From an uncultured Clostridia bacterium (GTDB lineage: Bacteria; Bacillota; Clostridia; Lachnospirales; Anaerotignaceae): 64,000 nt of DNA. The translations under genes and the position numbers were made by a program. The notes under the pieces are model-generated. The model searched no databases, had not been told where the DNA came from, and was given only the letters and a program-made list of their open reading frames with translations. Of the stretch, positions 43,253 through 52,156 are shown piece after piece; position 1 is the first letter of the stretch, and every line of letters begins with the position of its first letter. The DNA lies in NCBI GenBank assembly GCA_910583755.1, contig CAJTZO010000010.1, forward strand, positions 3,536-67,535, read 5' to 3'.

Positions 43253-45826
43253 ATGGGTCTTTTAGAAAAAATATTTGGTAATTATAGTGAAAAAGAAATC
43301 AAGCGTATTACACCTATTGTAGATAAAATTGAGGCTTTAGCACCGGAATTTGAAAAATTATCTGACGAAGAATTAAAACATAAAACTACAGAATTTAAAG
43401 AAAGACTTTCAAAAGGAGAAACACTTGACCAAATTTTACCAGAGGCTTATGCAGCAGTAAAGGAAGCAGCAAGTAGAGCCTTAGGTATGCGTCATTTTAG
43501 AGTACAACTCTTAGGTGGTATTGTTATGCATCAAGGACGTATTGCGGAAATGAGAACAGGAGAAGGTAAAACATTGGTAGCAACCTTATCCTCTTATTTA
43601 AATGCTTTGGAAGGAAAAGGAGTACATGTTGTCACAGTCAACGACTATCTTGCAAAACGTGACTCTGAATGGGTCACACCTTTGTTTGAAAAATTGGGTA
43701 TGACCGTTGGGGTTATCTTAAATGATATGGAAAATGATGAACGTCGTGCAGCTTATGCCTGTGATATTACCTATGCTACCAATAGTGAGTTAGGGTTTGA
43801 CTATTTACGTGATAATATGGTGGTTAGAGAAGAAAATATGGTGCAAAGAGATTTGAATTTTGCCATCGTTGATGAGGTTGATTCTGTTTTAATTGACGAA
43901 GCAAGAACACCTTTAATTATATCTGGTTCTGGAGCAAAATCGACAGAACTTTATAAAATTGCAGATACCTTTGTAAAGACATTAAAAAAAGGTAAAATTT
44001 TAAATGAAGAAGAAGCATTAAATCCTTTGACAAAAGAAGAAATACAAGAAGAAGGAGATTATATCTTAGATGAAAAAGCCAAGAGTGTTACTTTGACACA
44101 AGAAGGTGTAAAAAAAGCAGAAAAATTTTTCCATATTGAAAATCTTTCTGATGCAGAGAACTTGGAAATACAACATCATATTAACAATGCATTAAAAGCA
44201 AACTATAATATGCATCTTGACCAAAATTATGTTGTACAAGATGATGAAGTTTTAATTGTAGATGAATTTACGGGACGTATTATGCCTGGTAGAAGATATT
44301 CTGATGGTCTGCACCAAGCTATTGAAGCAAAAGAAAATGTAAAAGTCAAAAAAGAAAGTAAAACATTGGCAACGGTTACCTACCAAAACTTTTTTAATAA
44401 ATATAAAAAGAAATGTGGTATGACAGGTACAGCGAAAACAGAAGAAATTGAATTCCGAAATATTTATGGTATGGATGTTGTAGAAATTCCTACGAACCGC
44501 CCTGTCATTAGAATTGACCATCATGATGTTGTGTATCGTACAGAAGCTGCAAAGTTTAGAGCTGTTGTAAAAGATATTATTGCTTGTCATGAAAAACACC
44601 AGCCTGTATTAGTTGGTACAATTACCATTGATAAATCAGAAGAATTGAGCAGAATGCTAAAAAAAGAAGGAATTAAACATCAAGTATTAAATGCAAAATA
44701 TCATGAACAAGAAGCGGAAATTGTTTCCCATGCAGGTGAATTGGATGCTGTTACTATTGCGACCAATATGGCTGGACGTGGTACAGACATCAAATTAGAG
44801 GAAGGTGTTCCAGAAATTGGTGGCTTAAAAATCATTGGTACAGAACGCCATGAGTCCAGACGAATTGACAATCAGTTGCGTGGACGTTCTGGACGTCAAG
44901 GTGACCCTGGAGAATCTAAATTTTATATCTCTATGGAAGATGAATTAATGCGTTTGTTTGGTTCTGAAAAAACAATGAAATTAGTTGATGCTATGGGTTT
45001 GCAGGAAGATGACCCTATTGAAGCAGGTATGCTAACAAGAGCCATTGAAAATGCGCAGAAAAAAGTAGAAGGAAATAACTTTGCAATTCGTAAACATTTG
45101 TTGGAATATGACCAGGTTATGAATGAACAAAGAGAAATTATCTATGGTGAAAGACATAGAGTTTTAGTAGGAGAAAATTTAAGAGAAAGTATTATTTCTA
45201 TGATAGGTGATGTAGTAAATAGATATGTAGATGCTTATACTGGAGAAAGTGAATTTCCGGAACAGTGGGATATGGCTGGATTAAGTGAAAGTTTAGGTTC
45301 TATTATTCCAATTGGTTCCATCAAAATAAAAGAAGATAGTAAAGAATCTTTGACAAGAGATAATTTAAAAGATACTTTGAAAAAACTGGGAGAAAAATTA
45401 TATGAAATGAAGGAACAAGAAATTGATGACCCAGAAAGAATGAGAGAATTAGAAAGAGTCATATTATTAAGAGTCATCGACCAGAAATGGATGGACCACA
45501 TTGATGATATGGACCAGATGCGTCAAGGAATTGGTTTACATGCTTATGCGCAAAGAGACCCCCTAATTGAGTATAAATTTGCAGGGTATGATATGTTTGA
45601 AGAACTCAGTAATAATATACAGGAAGATACCTTACGTATGTTGTACAGAGTAAAATTTGAAACAGAAACAACAAGGGTACAAACTATACAACCTATGTTT
45701 ACAAACAAGGATGATACAATACAGAAAAAGCCAAAAGAAAGAAAAGAAGCAAAAGTAGGTAGAAATGACCTTTGTCCTTGTGGCAGTGGTAAAAAATATA
45801 AGAATTGTTGTGGAAAACTTTCTTAA
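43253..45826 (+). CDS. secA: Protein translocase ATPase SecA
   Basis: 857 residues. Walker A MRTGEGKTLVAT, DEVDSVLIDEARTPLI Walker B, MTGTAKTEEIEF, NMAGRGTDIKLEE and QLRGRSGRQGDPG helicase motifs are intact. C-terminal zinc SEC-C motif CPCGSGKKYKNCCG. It drives export of preproteins through SecYEG. Normal length. Confidence 0.98.
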   Translation: MGLLEKIFGNYSEKEIKRITPIVDKIEALAPEFEKLSDEELKHKTTEFKERLSKGETLDQILPEAYAAVKEAASRALGMRHFRVQLLGGIVMHQGRIAEMRTGEGKTLVATLSSYLNALEGKGVHVVTVNDYLAKRDSEWVTPLFEKLGMTVGVILNDMENDERRAAYACDITYATNSELGFDYLRDNMVVREENMVQRDLNFAIVDEVDSVLIDEARTPLIISGSGAKSTELYKIADTFVKTLKKGKILNEEEALNPLTKEEIQEEGDYILDEKAKSVTLTQEGVKKAEKFFHIENLSDAENLEIQHHINNALKANYNMHLDQNYVVQDDEVLIVDEFTGRIMPGRRYSDGLHQAIEAKENVKVKKESKTLATVTYQNFFNKYKKKCGMTGTAKTEEIEFRNIYGMDVVEIPTNRPVIRIDHHDVVYRTEAAKFRAVVKDIIACHEKHQPVLVGTITIDKSEELSRMLKKEGIKHQVLNAKYHEQEAEIVSHAGELDAVTIATNMAGRGTDIKLEEGVPEIGGLKIIGTERHESRRIDNQLRGRSGRQGDPGESKFYISMEDELMRLFGSEKTMKLVDAMGLQEDDPIEAGMLTRAIENAQKKVEGNNFAIRKHLLEYDQVMNEQREIIYGERHRVLVGENLRESIISMIGDVVNRYVDAYTGESEFPEQWDMAGLSESLGSIIPIGSIKIKEDSKESLTRDNLKDTLKKLGEKLYEMKEQEIDDPERMRELERVILLRVIDQKWMDHIDDMDQMRQGIGLHAYAQRDPLIEYKFAGYDMFEELSNNIQEDTLRMLYRVKFETETTRVQTIQPMFTNKDDTIQKKPKERKEAKVGRNDLCPCGSGKKYKNCCGKLS

Positions 45827-45867
45827 GAATCCCAATTCGGTCTTGTGTGTTTGGAAAGTAAAGGAAG

Positions 45868-46665
45868 GTGGTTCCAATAGTACAATTTTATCAAGGGACG
45901 CCAGAGTCTGTTATGGAACGGCTATACAGGACAATATCAAATTTTGACAAGTCATGGAGCAGTAAATGTGTACCTGCGTCAGACGAACAAATTCAACAAT
46001 TAGAAAATATCTGTGTTGAATATGGTTACCATGTTCCAAGCGTATACCTTGACTACTTAAAGGCAATGGGAGAAAGTGATGGAGGTTTACTTGAAAGAGA
46101 ATGGGATGGTTATATGGAGCCGAACATCCATACCATTCTTGAGCTATTTTGTGATGAAGATTTTGAGGCGAAAGAATATTTGCAACAGGGGCTTCTTTTG
46201 TTTTCTTACCATTGGACAGAAGCACATTGTTATTTGAGGATAAGAGAGCAGGAAGATAATCCTGTAGTTACAGACTGGAAGAATCATTACTTCGCTGGGA
46301 GTTTTGAAAAATATTTATTTCAGAAAGCATTTAACATTTATCAAGAAAAATTTAAGTATAAGTTGTCAGTTGGAACGTCTATCAATTCGTGTGATGCATT
46401 ATTGAAAAAATATTCATTTCCATGTTCAATTTGTGGTGGAACGGCAGAAGAAAAGATGGAATTTGTGAAGTGGCTTATAGTAAGGTTACTTAATCTTCAC
46501 AAAAAGGAAGCATGGTTTGGTGATAAGCTTAATTATTTTAGCTATAACGAACATTATGCATTGAGCGTTAACATATATCACAGCCTGTTGCTTATATTTT
46601 CATGTGATGATATCATACTGAAGAAAAAGATAGATGCTCAATTAAATAGCATATTTTTGAAATAA
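45868..46665 (+). CDS. SMI1/KNR4-type immunity-like protein
   Basis: 265 residues from GTG at 45868 (AAAGGA just upstream; the start is uncertain). N-terminal half ASDEQIQQLENICVEYGYHVPSVYLDYLKAMGESDGGLL is the SMI1/KNR4 signature found in immunity proteins of polymorphic toxin systems. The C-terminus contains SCDALLKKYSFPCSICGG. No partner toxin is intact here. Sits 42 bp after secA, probably a recent insertion. Confidence 0.72.
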   Translation: MVPIVQFYQGTPESVMERLYRTISNFDKSWSSKCVPASDEQIQQLENICVEYGYHVPSVYLDYLKAMGESDGGLLEREWDGYMEPNIHTILELFCDEDFEAKEYLQQGLLLFSYHWTEAHCYLRIREQEDNPVVTDWKNHYFAGSFEKYLFQKAFNIYQEKFKYKLSVGTSINSCDALLKKYSFPCSICGGTAEEKMEFVKWLIVRLLNLHKKEAWFGDKLNYFSYNEHYALSVNIYHSLLLIFSCDDIILKKKIDAQLNSIFLK

Positions 46666-46735
46666 TTGTTATCTTCTGTCTGTACGCTTCGGAGACATGA
46701 ATGGGAAATGGGAATCTTAAAATAGAGAGAAATTC

Positions 46736-46845
46736 CAGCCTGTCAAAAAATTTAAAACCTTAGGTGTTGCCCAAACTTACTCATTTTTTTAAAGAAAGAA
46801 ATAGGAGTTTGAGGGCAATATCCTCAAGGTTTATTGACAAATTAG
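46736..46845 (+). repeat. MITE-like repeat, truncated copy
   Basis: Starts CAGCCTGTCAA, ends TTATTGACAAATTA, with AGGAGTTTGAGGGCAATATCC inside, so about half of a full copy survives. Located between two accessory genes (46666-46963 gap). Confidence 0.65.
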
Positions 46846-46963
46846 GTATATTTTCTATCTAAATTTTAACTCCCAATTCGGCTTCATGTTCCCAGATGAA
46901 TGTAATGAATAAATATTACTGCTAGATTATGCAAATTCTTGTTTAGTATGGTGGAGGTAAATT

Positions 46964-47404
46964 ATGGTATGGCTGAATCCAGATGATTACAAAAGTCAAG
47001 AATATGTGGAATTAAGGTTAAATGCGCCAAAAAGCGAAAAAATATGTCTGGAATTTAATCCTCTAAAAATGTCTTGTGAGCCTGACTGGAATCCAATGTG
47101 GGAAGAGTGGCACTGCTATATTTCTCCGTTAAGAATTTATAAACAGGACTATGAACTTTTGCTTGACTACTTCAACAAAGTATATCCTATCAAAGATGCC
47201 TTTGATGGAACATTAGAATCGGTTTTTGATGTGTGTTTTGGTAATTGGATTGGAAAAAGTGATTGGCATAGGATTATTGATGAAATAGAGCAGGATTTGA
47301 ACCACATTAGTAACAGTAAAAAAGGATTACTCACGGATTTTCTTGTATGGGTAAAAAAGGCGCTTAAGCATACATCTGTTATTATAGTTGAAGGTAATTT
47401 ATAA
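46964..47404 (+). CDS. Orphan accessory protein (immunity-like)
   Basis: 146 residues; ATG after GGAGGTAAATT. Aromatic and acidic, with W-rich motifs (WNPMWEEWHCYISPLRIY, CFGNWIGKSDWHRIIDEIEQDL). Not recognised. Its size, isolation and neighbourhood (a SMI1 gene upstream) suggest an immunity protein from a polymorphic toxin cassette. Confidence 0.6.
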   Translation: MVWLNPDDYKSQEYVELRLNAPKSEKICLEFNPLKMSCEPDWNPMWEEWHCYISPLRIYKQDYELLLDYFNKVYPIKDAFDGTLESVFDVCFGNWIGKSDWHRIIDEIEQDLNHISNSKKGLLTDFLVWVKKALKHTSVIIVEGNL

Positions 47405-47480
47405 ATACTCATTTGTTTTAAGCCTGGGGACTTTGGGAACACAAAGTCAAATTGGGATAATTTTAAAAGGGGAAATAGAA

Positions 47481-47756
47481 ATGAATCAAAAACTATTTGA
47501 ATTATTAGAAAAAGCAAAACAAGATAAAACATTAAAACAAAAGCTTTTAGAGACTAAAAAAGAAAAAGACCCTACTCTGGCATTTTGTGAATTAGCAACC
47601 AAAGAAGGCTTTCCTATTACCGTGGGAGAATTATTTGCAGAGGGAGAAGAATATATTTCTAATTTATTAAAAAGTGTAAATGGGGGTGCAACCTATCCGA
47701 GAGAAGGTTGGGATGATCCTTACGAAATGTTTTTTGCAAGTTTAGAAAGAATGTAA
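47481..47756 (+). CDS. Nif11-type leader-like peptide (possible RiPP precursor)
   Basis: 91 residues; ATG after AGGGGAAATAGAA. LFELLEKAKQDKTLKQKLLE and AFCELATKEGFPITVGELFAEGEEY fit the Nif11-like leader domain, and residues 68-69 are a double Gly (SVNGG) of the type used as a protease site. The 22 residues after it are rich in W, P, D, Y and F and lack Cys. No modification enzyme, protease or transporter is adjacent. Nif11 assignment is by pattern; a RiPP role is an inference. Confidence 0.65.
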   Translation: MNQKLFELLEKAKQDKTLKQKLLETKKEKDPTLAFCELATKEGFPITVGELFAEGEEYISNLLKSVNGGATYPREGWDDPYEMFFASLERM

Positions 47757-47780
47757 AATTATTTGAAGGAAGGAATTAGG

Positions 47781-48536
47781 ATGGAACTTGTAAAATTAAC
47801 ACAGGATAATATAGAGCAAGAACATATCTGTTGTGCTATAGCAAATAATAAAGATATTCAAGTGATGTCTAAAAAGAATTGGCTCAAGGAAAGATTAGAT
47901 GAAGGACTTGTATTTTTAAAATGTAATGTTCGAGGAAAATGTTTTATTGAATATATTCCAGCTGAATATGCGTGGGTACCTATAGAAGCAAAAGATTATA
48001 TGTATATTAATTGCTTGTGGGTATCTGGACAGTTTAAGGGACATAGATACTCTAACCTATTGTTAAATGAGTGCATAGAGGATAGCAAGAAAAAAGGAAA
48101 AAAAGGACTTGTTATTCTGTCTTCTAAAAAGAAAATGGGCTATCTTTCTGACCCGAAATATATGAAATACAAAGGGTTTCGAACAGTGGACACAGCAAAT
48201 CCTTATTTTGAATTAATGTATTTCCCTTTTACAGAAAATGCAGCAAAACCTTGTTTTAAAAATAGTGTGCATCAACAGGAAATTATAGCAAAAGGTTTTG
48301 AATTATATTATACAAACCAATGTCCTTTTACAGCAAAATATGTGCCATTAATTGAAAATATGGCGCAAACACGAGGCATTGACTTTCATGTAATACATAT
48401 TCAATCCAAAGAGGATGCACAAAATGCCCCTACTCCATTTACCACCTTTTCTCTTTTCTATAATGGAGAGTTTGTAACACATGAAACATTGTCAGAGAAA
48501 AAATTTGAAAAAATTCTTGTAGAAAAAGGGTTATAA
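47781..48536 (+). CDS. GNAT acetyltransferase with YoaP-like C-terminal domain
   Basis: 251 residues from ATG at 47781 (AAGGA upstream). GNAT core YMYINCLWVSGQFKGHRYSNLLLNECIEDSKKKGKKGLVILS (residues ~72-115) with the acetyl-CoA site QFKGHRYSN. C-terminal YoaP-like part has YYTNQCPFTAKYVPLIENMA and VTHETLSEKKFEKILVEKGL. It should acetylate an unknown amine. It follows the Nif11-type peptide by 25 bp on the same strand, but no evidence links them. Confidence 0.82.
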   Translation: MELVKLTQDNIEQEHICCAIANNKDIQVMSKKNWLKERLDEGLVFLKCNVRGKCFIEYIPAEYAWVPIEAKDYMYINCLWVSGQFKGHRYSNLLLNECIEDSKKKGKKGLVILSSKKKMGYLSDPKYMKYKGFRTVDTANPYFELMYFPFTENAAKPCFKNSVHQQEIIAKGFELYYTNQCPFTAKYVPLIENMAQTRGIDFHVIHIQSKEDAQNAPTPFTTFSLFYNGEFVTHETLSEKKFEKILVEKGL

Positions 48537-48543
48537 CTTCATC

Positions 48544-48572
48544 AGGCAGTTATCTCTCACTGACAACTGCCT
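48544..48572. terminator. Hairpin between convergent genes
   Basis: AGGCAGTT and AACTGCCT arms with a 13-nt loop between the GNAT gene and the lipoprotein gene. No strong T tail. Confidence 0.5.
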
Positions 48573-48590
48573 ATTGATACAAAAGATTAT

Positions 48591-49199
48591 TTAATTTTCA
48601 GTCCATGTAAATGTATCTACTATATTTTTTGCAACTGTGTCAACGGTTTCTGTATTTCCGTCATAAACACTTTCATAAACCATAACATATTTATGGTCAC
48701 CTACAATATAATATTGAGTAGCTACAAGAGTAGTATCTCCTTCTGTAATTGTAAAAGTGAAAGTATATAAAACGTAATCATTTGCTGTATAGCTGCCGTT
48801 GCCATTTAAAATAGTGTCTTTGGGAAGTTGCATTACTAACTGTTGCATAATTGCTTCTCTAAATTTAATATGGTCATCTGCACTATATTTATTACTTCCC
48901 ATATTAATAGAAATATTGTTTGGCAGCGCGTCCTGCTCGGTGCCATCTGCTACATAAAAAAATTTATCTTTTGTGGAATAAGTATCACTTTCTATCCAGC
49001 CACTAGGAACAGTATAGGTTCCAAATGACTTTGTATATGTTGTTCCATTTTCATCTATTATTTCCCCAATAGATTCTTCATCTGTTATGTTTTCTATCTC
49101 TTTTGTTTCCTTTATAGTTTCACTTTCTTGTACTTTTTGTTGTGCACAAGAAGTAAAACAGAATAAGGAAAGTAAAAGGAATATCATATACTTTTTCAT
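48591..49199 (-). CDS. Small lipoprotein
   Basis: About 202 residues from ATG at 49199 (GAGGGGG site). Signal with lipobox LFCFTSC (Cys). The mature part has GTYTVPSGWIESDTYSTKDKFF, which resembles the element lipoprotein at 24312, so the two may be distant paralogues. No other motif. Its start overlaps the preceding gene end by about 4-18 bases. Confidence 0.75.
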   Translation of the reverse strand: MKKYMIFLLLSLFCFTSCAQQKVQESETIKETKEIENITDEESIGEIIDENGTTYTKSFGTYTVPSGWIESDTYSTKDKFFYVADGTEQDALPNNISINMGSNKYSADDHIKFREAIMQQLVMQLPKDTILNGNGSYTANDYVLYTFTFTITEGDTTLVATQYYIVGDHKYVMVYESVYDGNTETVDTVAKNIVDTFTWTEN

Positions 49200-49216
49200 A
49201 ACACTTTCCCCCTCAA

Positions 49217-50080
49217 TCATTCATAATATTTTATGAGTGCTTGTGTCCCCCAATTACCTTCTCCTGCATTTTCCATTGTTTGGTACATATTTTTTACTGT
49301 TTGTAGTACATTTAAAACAAAATCTCTGTCTTCAACTTCTTCTAATGCAATGTTTAAATCTTTTACATAATGTTTGATAAAAAATCCTGGTGCAAAATCT
49401 TCTTTTAAAATGCGTGGTGCCATGTTATCCATTTGCCAGCTTCCCGCTGCACCTTTACTAATACTATCTAACATTGTTTGTAAATCTAATCCTACTGATT
49501 TTCCATATGTTAGAGCTTCACAAACACCTGAAATTGCACCAGCCAAAGCAATTTGATTTGCCATTTTGGTATGTTGTCCATAACCGGCTTTCCCTTGATA
49601 TATGATGTTTTTTCCCAATGCTTCCAAAACAGGTTTACAATATGCAAAGGCTTCTTTATCACCTCCTACCATGATGGATAAAGTGCCTTGTGCTGCTCCA
49701 ATGTCACTACCAGAAACAGGTGCATCTAATGTTGAAATCCCTCGTTTTGCCCCTTCTAAATATATTTTTTGCGATAATTTGGGGCTTGTTGTTGTCATAT
49801 CAATTACATAGGTTCCTTTTTCGGCATTTTCTAAAATTCCCTTATTTCCAAAATAAACTTCTTCCACATCTTTAGGATATCCTACCATTGTAATTACAAG
49901 TTCTTTTTGTTTTACACATTCTGCTATACTGTCACACCAAAAAGCTCCTTCCTTTATGACGTCAAGGGCTTTTTGTTTTGTTCTTGTATAAATAGAAACA
50001 GAAAAACCCTTTTTTAACAAATTTTTGACCATAGATTTTCCCATAACACCAATACCAATAAAACCAATGTTTTTTATCAT
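49217..50080 (-). CDS. NAD(P)-dependent beta-hydroxyacid dehydrogenase
   Basis: 287 residues. Rossmann motif GFIGIGVMGKSMVKNLLKKG, catalytic block TLDAPVSGSDIGAAQGTLSIMVGGD, and GYGQHTKMANQIA with the catalytic Lys. Family of 3-hydroxyisobutyrate and tartronate-semialdehyde (2-hydroxy-3-oxopropionate) reductases; exact substrate unclear. Start ATG 50080. Confidence 0.9.
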   Translation of the reverse strand: MIKNIGFIGIGVMGKSMVKNLLKKGFSVSIYTRTKQKALDVIKEGAFWCDSIAECVKQKELVITMVGYPKDVEEVYFGNKGILENAEKGTYVIDMTTTSPKLSQKIYLEGAKRGISTLDAPVSGSDIGAAQGTLSIMVGGDKEAFAYCKPVLEALGKNIIYQGKAGYGQHTKMANQIALAGAISGVCEALTYGKSVGLDLQTMLDSISKGAAGSWQMDNMAPRILKEDFAPGFFIKHYVKDLNIALEEVEDRDFVLNVLQTVKNMYQTMENAGEGNWGTQALIKYYE

Positions 50081-50300
50081 ATTGCCACTCCTTTTTTGGT
50101 TGCTTCCTTTTTCTTTTTAGTATAGCACAAAAAAGTAGAAAGTGTTATTTCCTTAATTCTTTTATCCATGTTTTAATTTGTTTCTCTTTGTGAGATAAGA
50201 ATGTATCATATGATACACTTTTTTTGTATTTTTTCTTTGGGTTTCTGCATCATTTTCCATGATTTCAAGAAGAATTGTGTAATAGTCTTTAAAAAAATTC

Positions 50301-51404
50301 TTACATTTCTTTTGTTTTATTTAATTCTATATAACATTTTTCTTGAAGAGATTGTATAAATTCTTTTTGATTTGAATATATAAGAGAACCTGTTTTTAAT
50401 ATTTGTAAGTCTAATTTACCTTTTTCGTATTTATCTATTAATTGAAGATATCTATTCATTATTTTTGCTGCCGAATCATATTGTTTTTGCTGAAATAAAC
50501 AATTTGCTTGTATATAACGAATATCTATTTGCAAAACCTCGTACTTCCCTTCACCAAAAAAATGTAAAAAGTCTTTGCAAATTTTTAAAGCTTTTTCTAA
50601 TTCTTTTTTTTCTTGATAGTGGGAAGCAACTTGTCTTAAAGCAGCAGGTGCATAATTGTTCTTTAAATTTTTATATGCAACATTTTCTTCTAATAAAATA
50701 AGCTTTTCATAAATATCTTTTTTAATTACTTCACGTTCTCTCATCATATGAACAATAACTCTCAAGTCATGGAGATTTGTTTTTAATTGTTTTTGTAATA
50801 AGGAAGCATTTCTCATTCTTTTTTGCTTTCGTTTTGCTGCATTTTCATAAGCATAACCATCATGATATAATGTTAAACCAAAGGTATATAATGGCTCTCT
50901 ATAAGGTACATATTCATGAATAATTCCTAAATATCTTGGTTTTAAATTTGCACGAAATAGTCTATAACACAAAAAGGTAGAAGTTCTACCTGTGTAGTCT
51001 TTTAAACTTTTACATTGATTACACATTTCTGCATCAAAACAATTCAGTTCTAGCAAAAATGCTCCTGTATATTGATGTCTTTCTTCACTTTTAAGAAATT
51101 TTACTAGATGAGAAACATCTTCTACTAATTCTTCATCTGCATCTAGTGATAATATCCATTCCCCTTTTGCTTCTTCCAGTCCTACATTTCTAGCAGCAGA
51201 AAAATCATCACACCATTTAAAATGTAATATTTTATCTGCATATTTTTCAGCAATCTCAACTGTGTTATCTGTAGAACCAGTATCTGTTACAATAACTTCA
51301 CATGAAATTTGTTCTCTTAAAGGGGTTAAAGATTTTAAACATCTTTCTAAACATCTCTGTTCATTTTTTACAATCATACAAATAGACAATGTAATATTTT
51401 CCAT
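50301..51404 (-). CDS. Family 2 glycosyltransferase
   Basis: 367 residues; GT-A fold: LSICMIVKNEQRCLERCLKSL, DTGSTDNTVEIAEKYAD, FSAARNVGLEEAKGEWILSLDADEEL with the DxD motif. The C-terminal third is helical and TPR-like (KKELEKALKICKDFLHFF). Cytosolic; transfers a sugar to an unknown acceptor, perhaps cell-surface. Upstream 220 bases to 50081 carry nothing clear except a TGTATCATATGATACA palindrome near 50202. Confidence 0.85.
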   Translation of the reverse strand: MENITLSICMIVKNEQRCLERCLKSLTPLREQISCEVIVTDTGSTDNTVEIAEKYADKILHFKWCDDFSAARNVGLEEAKGEWILSLDADEELVEDVSHLVKFLKSEERHQYTGAFLLELNCFDAEMCNQCKSLKDYTGRTSTFLCYRLFRANLKPRYLGIIHEYVPYREPLYTFGLTLYHDGYAYENAAKRKQKRMRNASLLQKQLKTNLHDLRVIVHMMREREVIKKDIYEKLILLEENVAYKNLKNNYAPAALRQVASHYQEKKELEKALKICKDFLHFFGEGKYEVLQIDIRYIQANCLFQQKQYDSAAKIMNRYLQLIDKYEKGKLDLQILKTGSLIYSNQKEFIQSLQEKCYIELNKTKEM

Positions 51405-51470
51405 AAAATACCTCCTAAATATTATACTAAAGTTAATCTCTCTCTTTTTTAGTAATCAAATAATGAGGTT

Positions 51471-51513
51471 GGGAGTAGCTTTGCTACTCCCTCTTTTTGG
51501 TACCAAAAAGAGG
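51471..51513. repeat. Two adjacent inverted repeats
   Basis: GGGAGTAGC / GCTACTCCC (51471-51491) and a perfect 24-bp palindrome around GGTACC (51490-51513, CCTCTTTTTGG arms). The first, followed by TCTTTTT, looks like a plus-strand terminator, though no plus-strand gene ends here. Between the GT2 gene start and the csoR end. Confidence 0.5.
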
Positions 51514-51573
51514 ATGATATGTAATATTTATTATTTTACATTATTTTTTCATTGTACGCAAATTTTTATACAA

Positions 51574-51602
51574 CAAAAAAGCTATCCATTTTGGATAGCT
51601 TT
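51574..51602 (-). terminator. Terminator of the copA-csoR operon
   Basis: On the minus strand AAAGCTATCC and GGATAGCTTT arms followed by TTTTTT-type tail (GCTTTTTTG). Confidence 0.75.
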
Positions 51603-51679
51603 ATCTATGAATAAGGATAAAACCTTATTTCTTTTCTGTTAAACACATCAGAATTTTGATGCTTTCTCTCAAAAAAAAT

Positions 51680-51940
51680 TTATTTTATTTTATCTATCAT
51701 ATCAATCAATTCATCTATTTTTTTGTCTTCCTGTCCTGTTTCCAGTGCTTCTTTGACACAACATTTCATATGTGCCCTTAATATTTCCTTATTTGCTTTT
51801 CGCAATATGGCATCAGTTGCCATAATCTGGTTAGAAATATCCACACAATAGCGGTCATCTTCTACCATTTTTAAAATACCATCTATTTGTCCTCTTGCTG
51901 TTTTTAACAAACGTACAATTTGTTTTTGGTCTGCCTTCAT
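51680..51940 (-). CDS. csoR: CsoR-family copper-sensing repressor
   Basis: 86 residues. Metal ligands Cys32, His57 and Cys61 (DDRYCVDI, RAHMKCCV) fit the CsoR/RcnR family. Copper binding releases DNA and induces efflux. It lies 9 bp downstream of copA in one operon, and an operator-like site is present at the operon promoter. Confidence 0.92.
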   Translation of the reverse strand: MKADQKQIVRLLKTARGQIDGILKMVEDDRYCVDISNQIMATDAILRKANKEILRAHMKCCVKEALETGQEDKKIDELIDMIDKIK

Positions 51941-51949
51941 TTTTCCCCC

Positions 51950-52156
51950 TTATTGTATATCCACAACAGTATATCCTGCATCTGTGACAGCTTTTACAAG
52001 CATTTCTTCTGACACATTTTCTGCTGCTGTTACAGTTGCTGTTTTATCATCAAGACTAACTTCTGCTTTGACACCTTCTAAGGCATTTAATGCCTGCTCT
52101 ACTCGACCTGTACAATGTCCACACATCATACCTTCAATAGTTAATACTTTTTTCAT
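51950..52156 (-). CDS. copZ: CopZ-like copper chaperone as internal start in copA
   Basis: Within the copA frame, AGGAGG lies eight bases before ATG at 52156. From there the ORF encodes a 68-residue protein, the normal length of CopZ, starting MKKVLTIEGMMCGHC. It would deliver Cu(I) to the ATPase. It is read in the same frame as copA, so separate production depends on internal initiation. This is an inference from the ribosome site; the fused domain itself is directly seen. Confidence 0.6.
   Translation of the reverse strand: MKKVLTIEGMMCGHCTGRVEQALNALEGVKAEVSLDDKTATVTAAENVSEEMLVKAVTDAGYTVVDIQ

Noticed and set aside
50202..50217. TGTATCATATGATACA palindrome as an operator
   Set aside because: It is isolated, with no promoter aligned to it and no regulator nearby.
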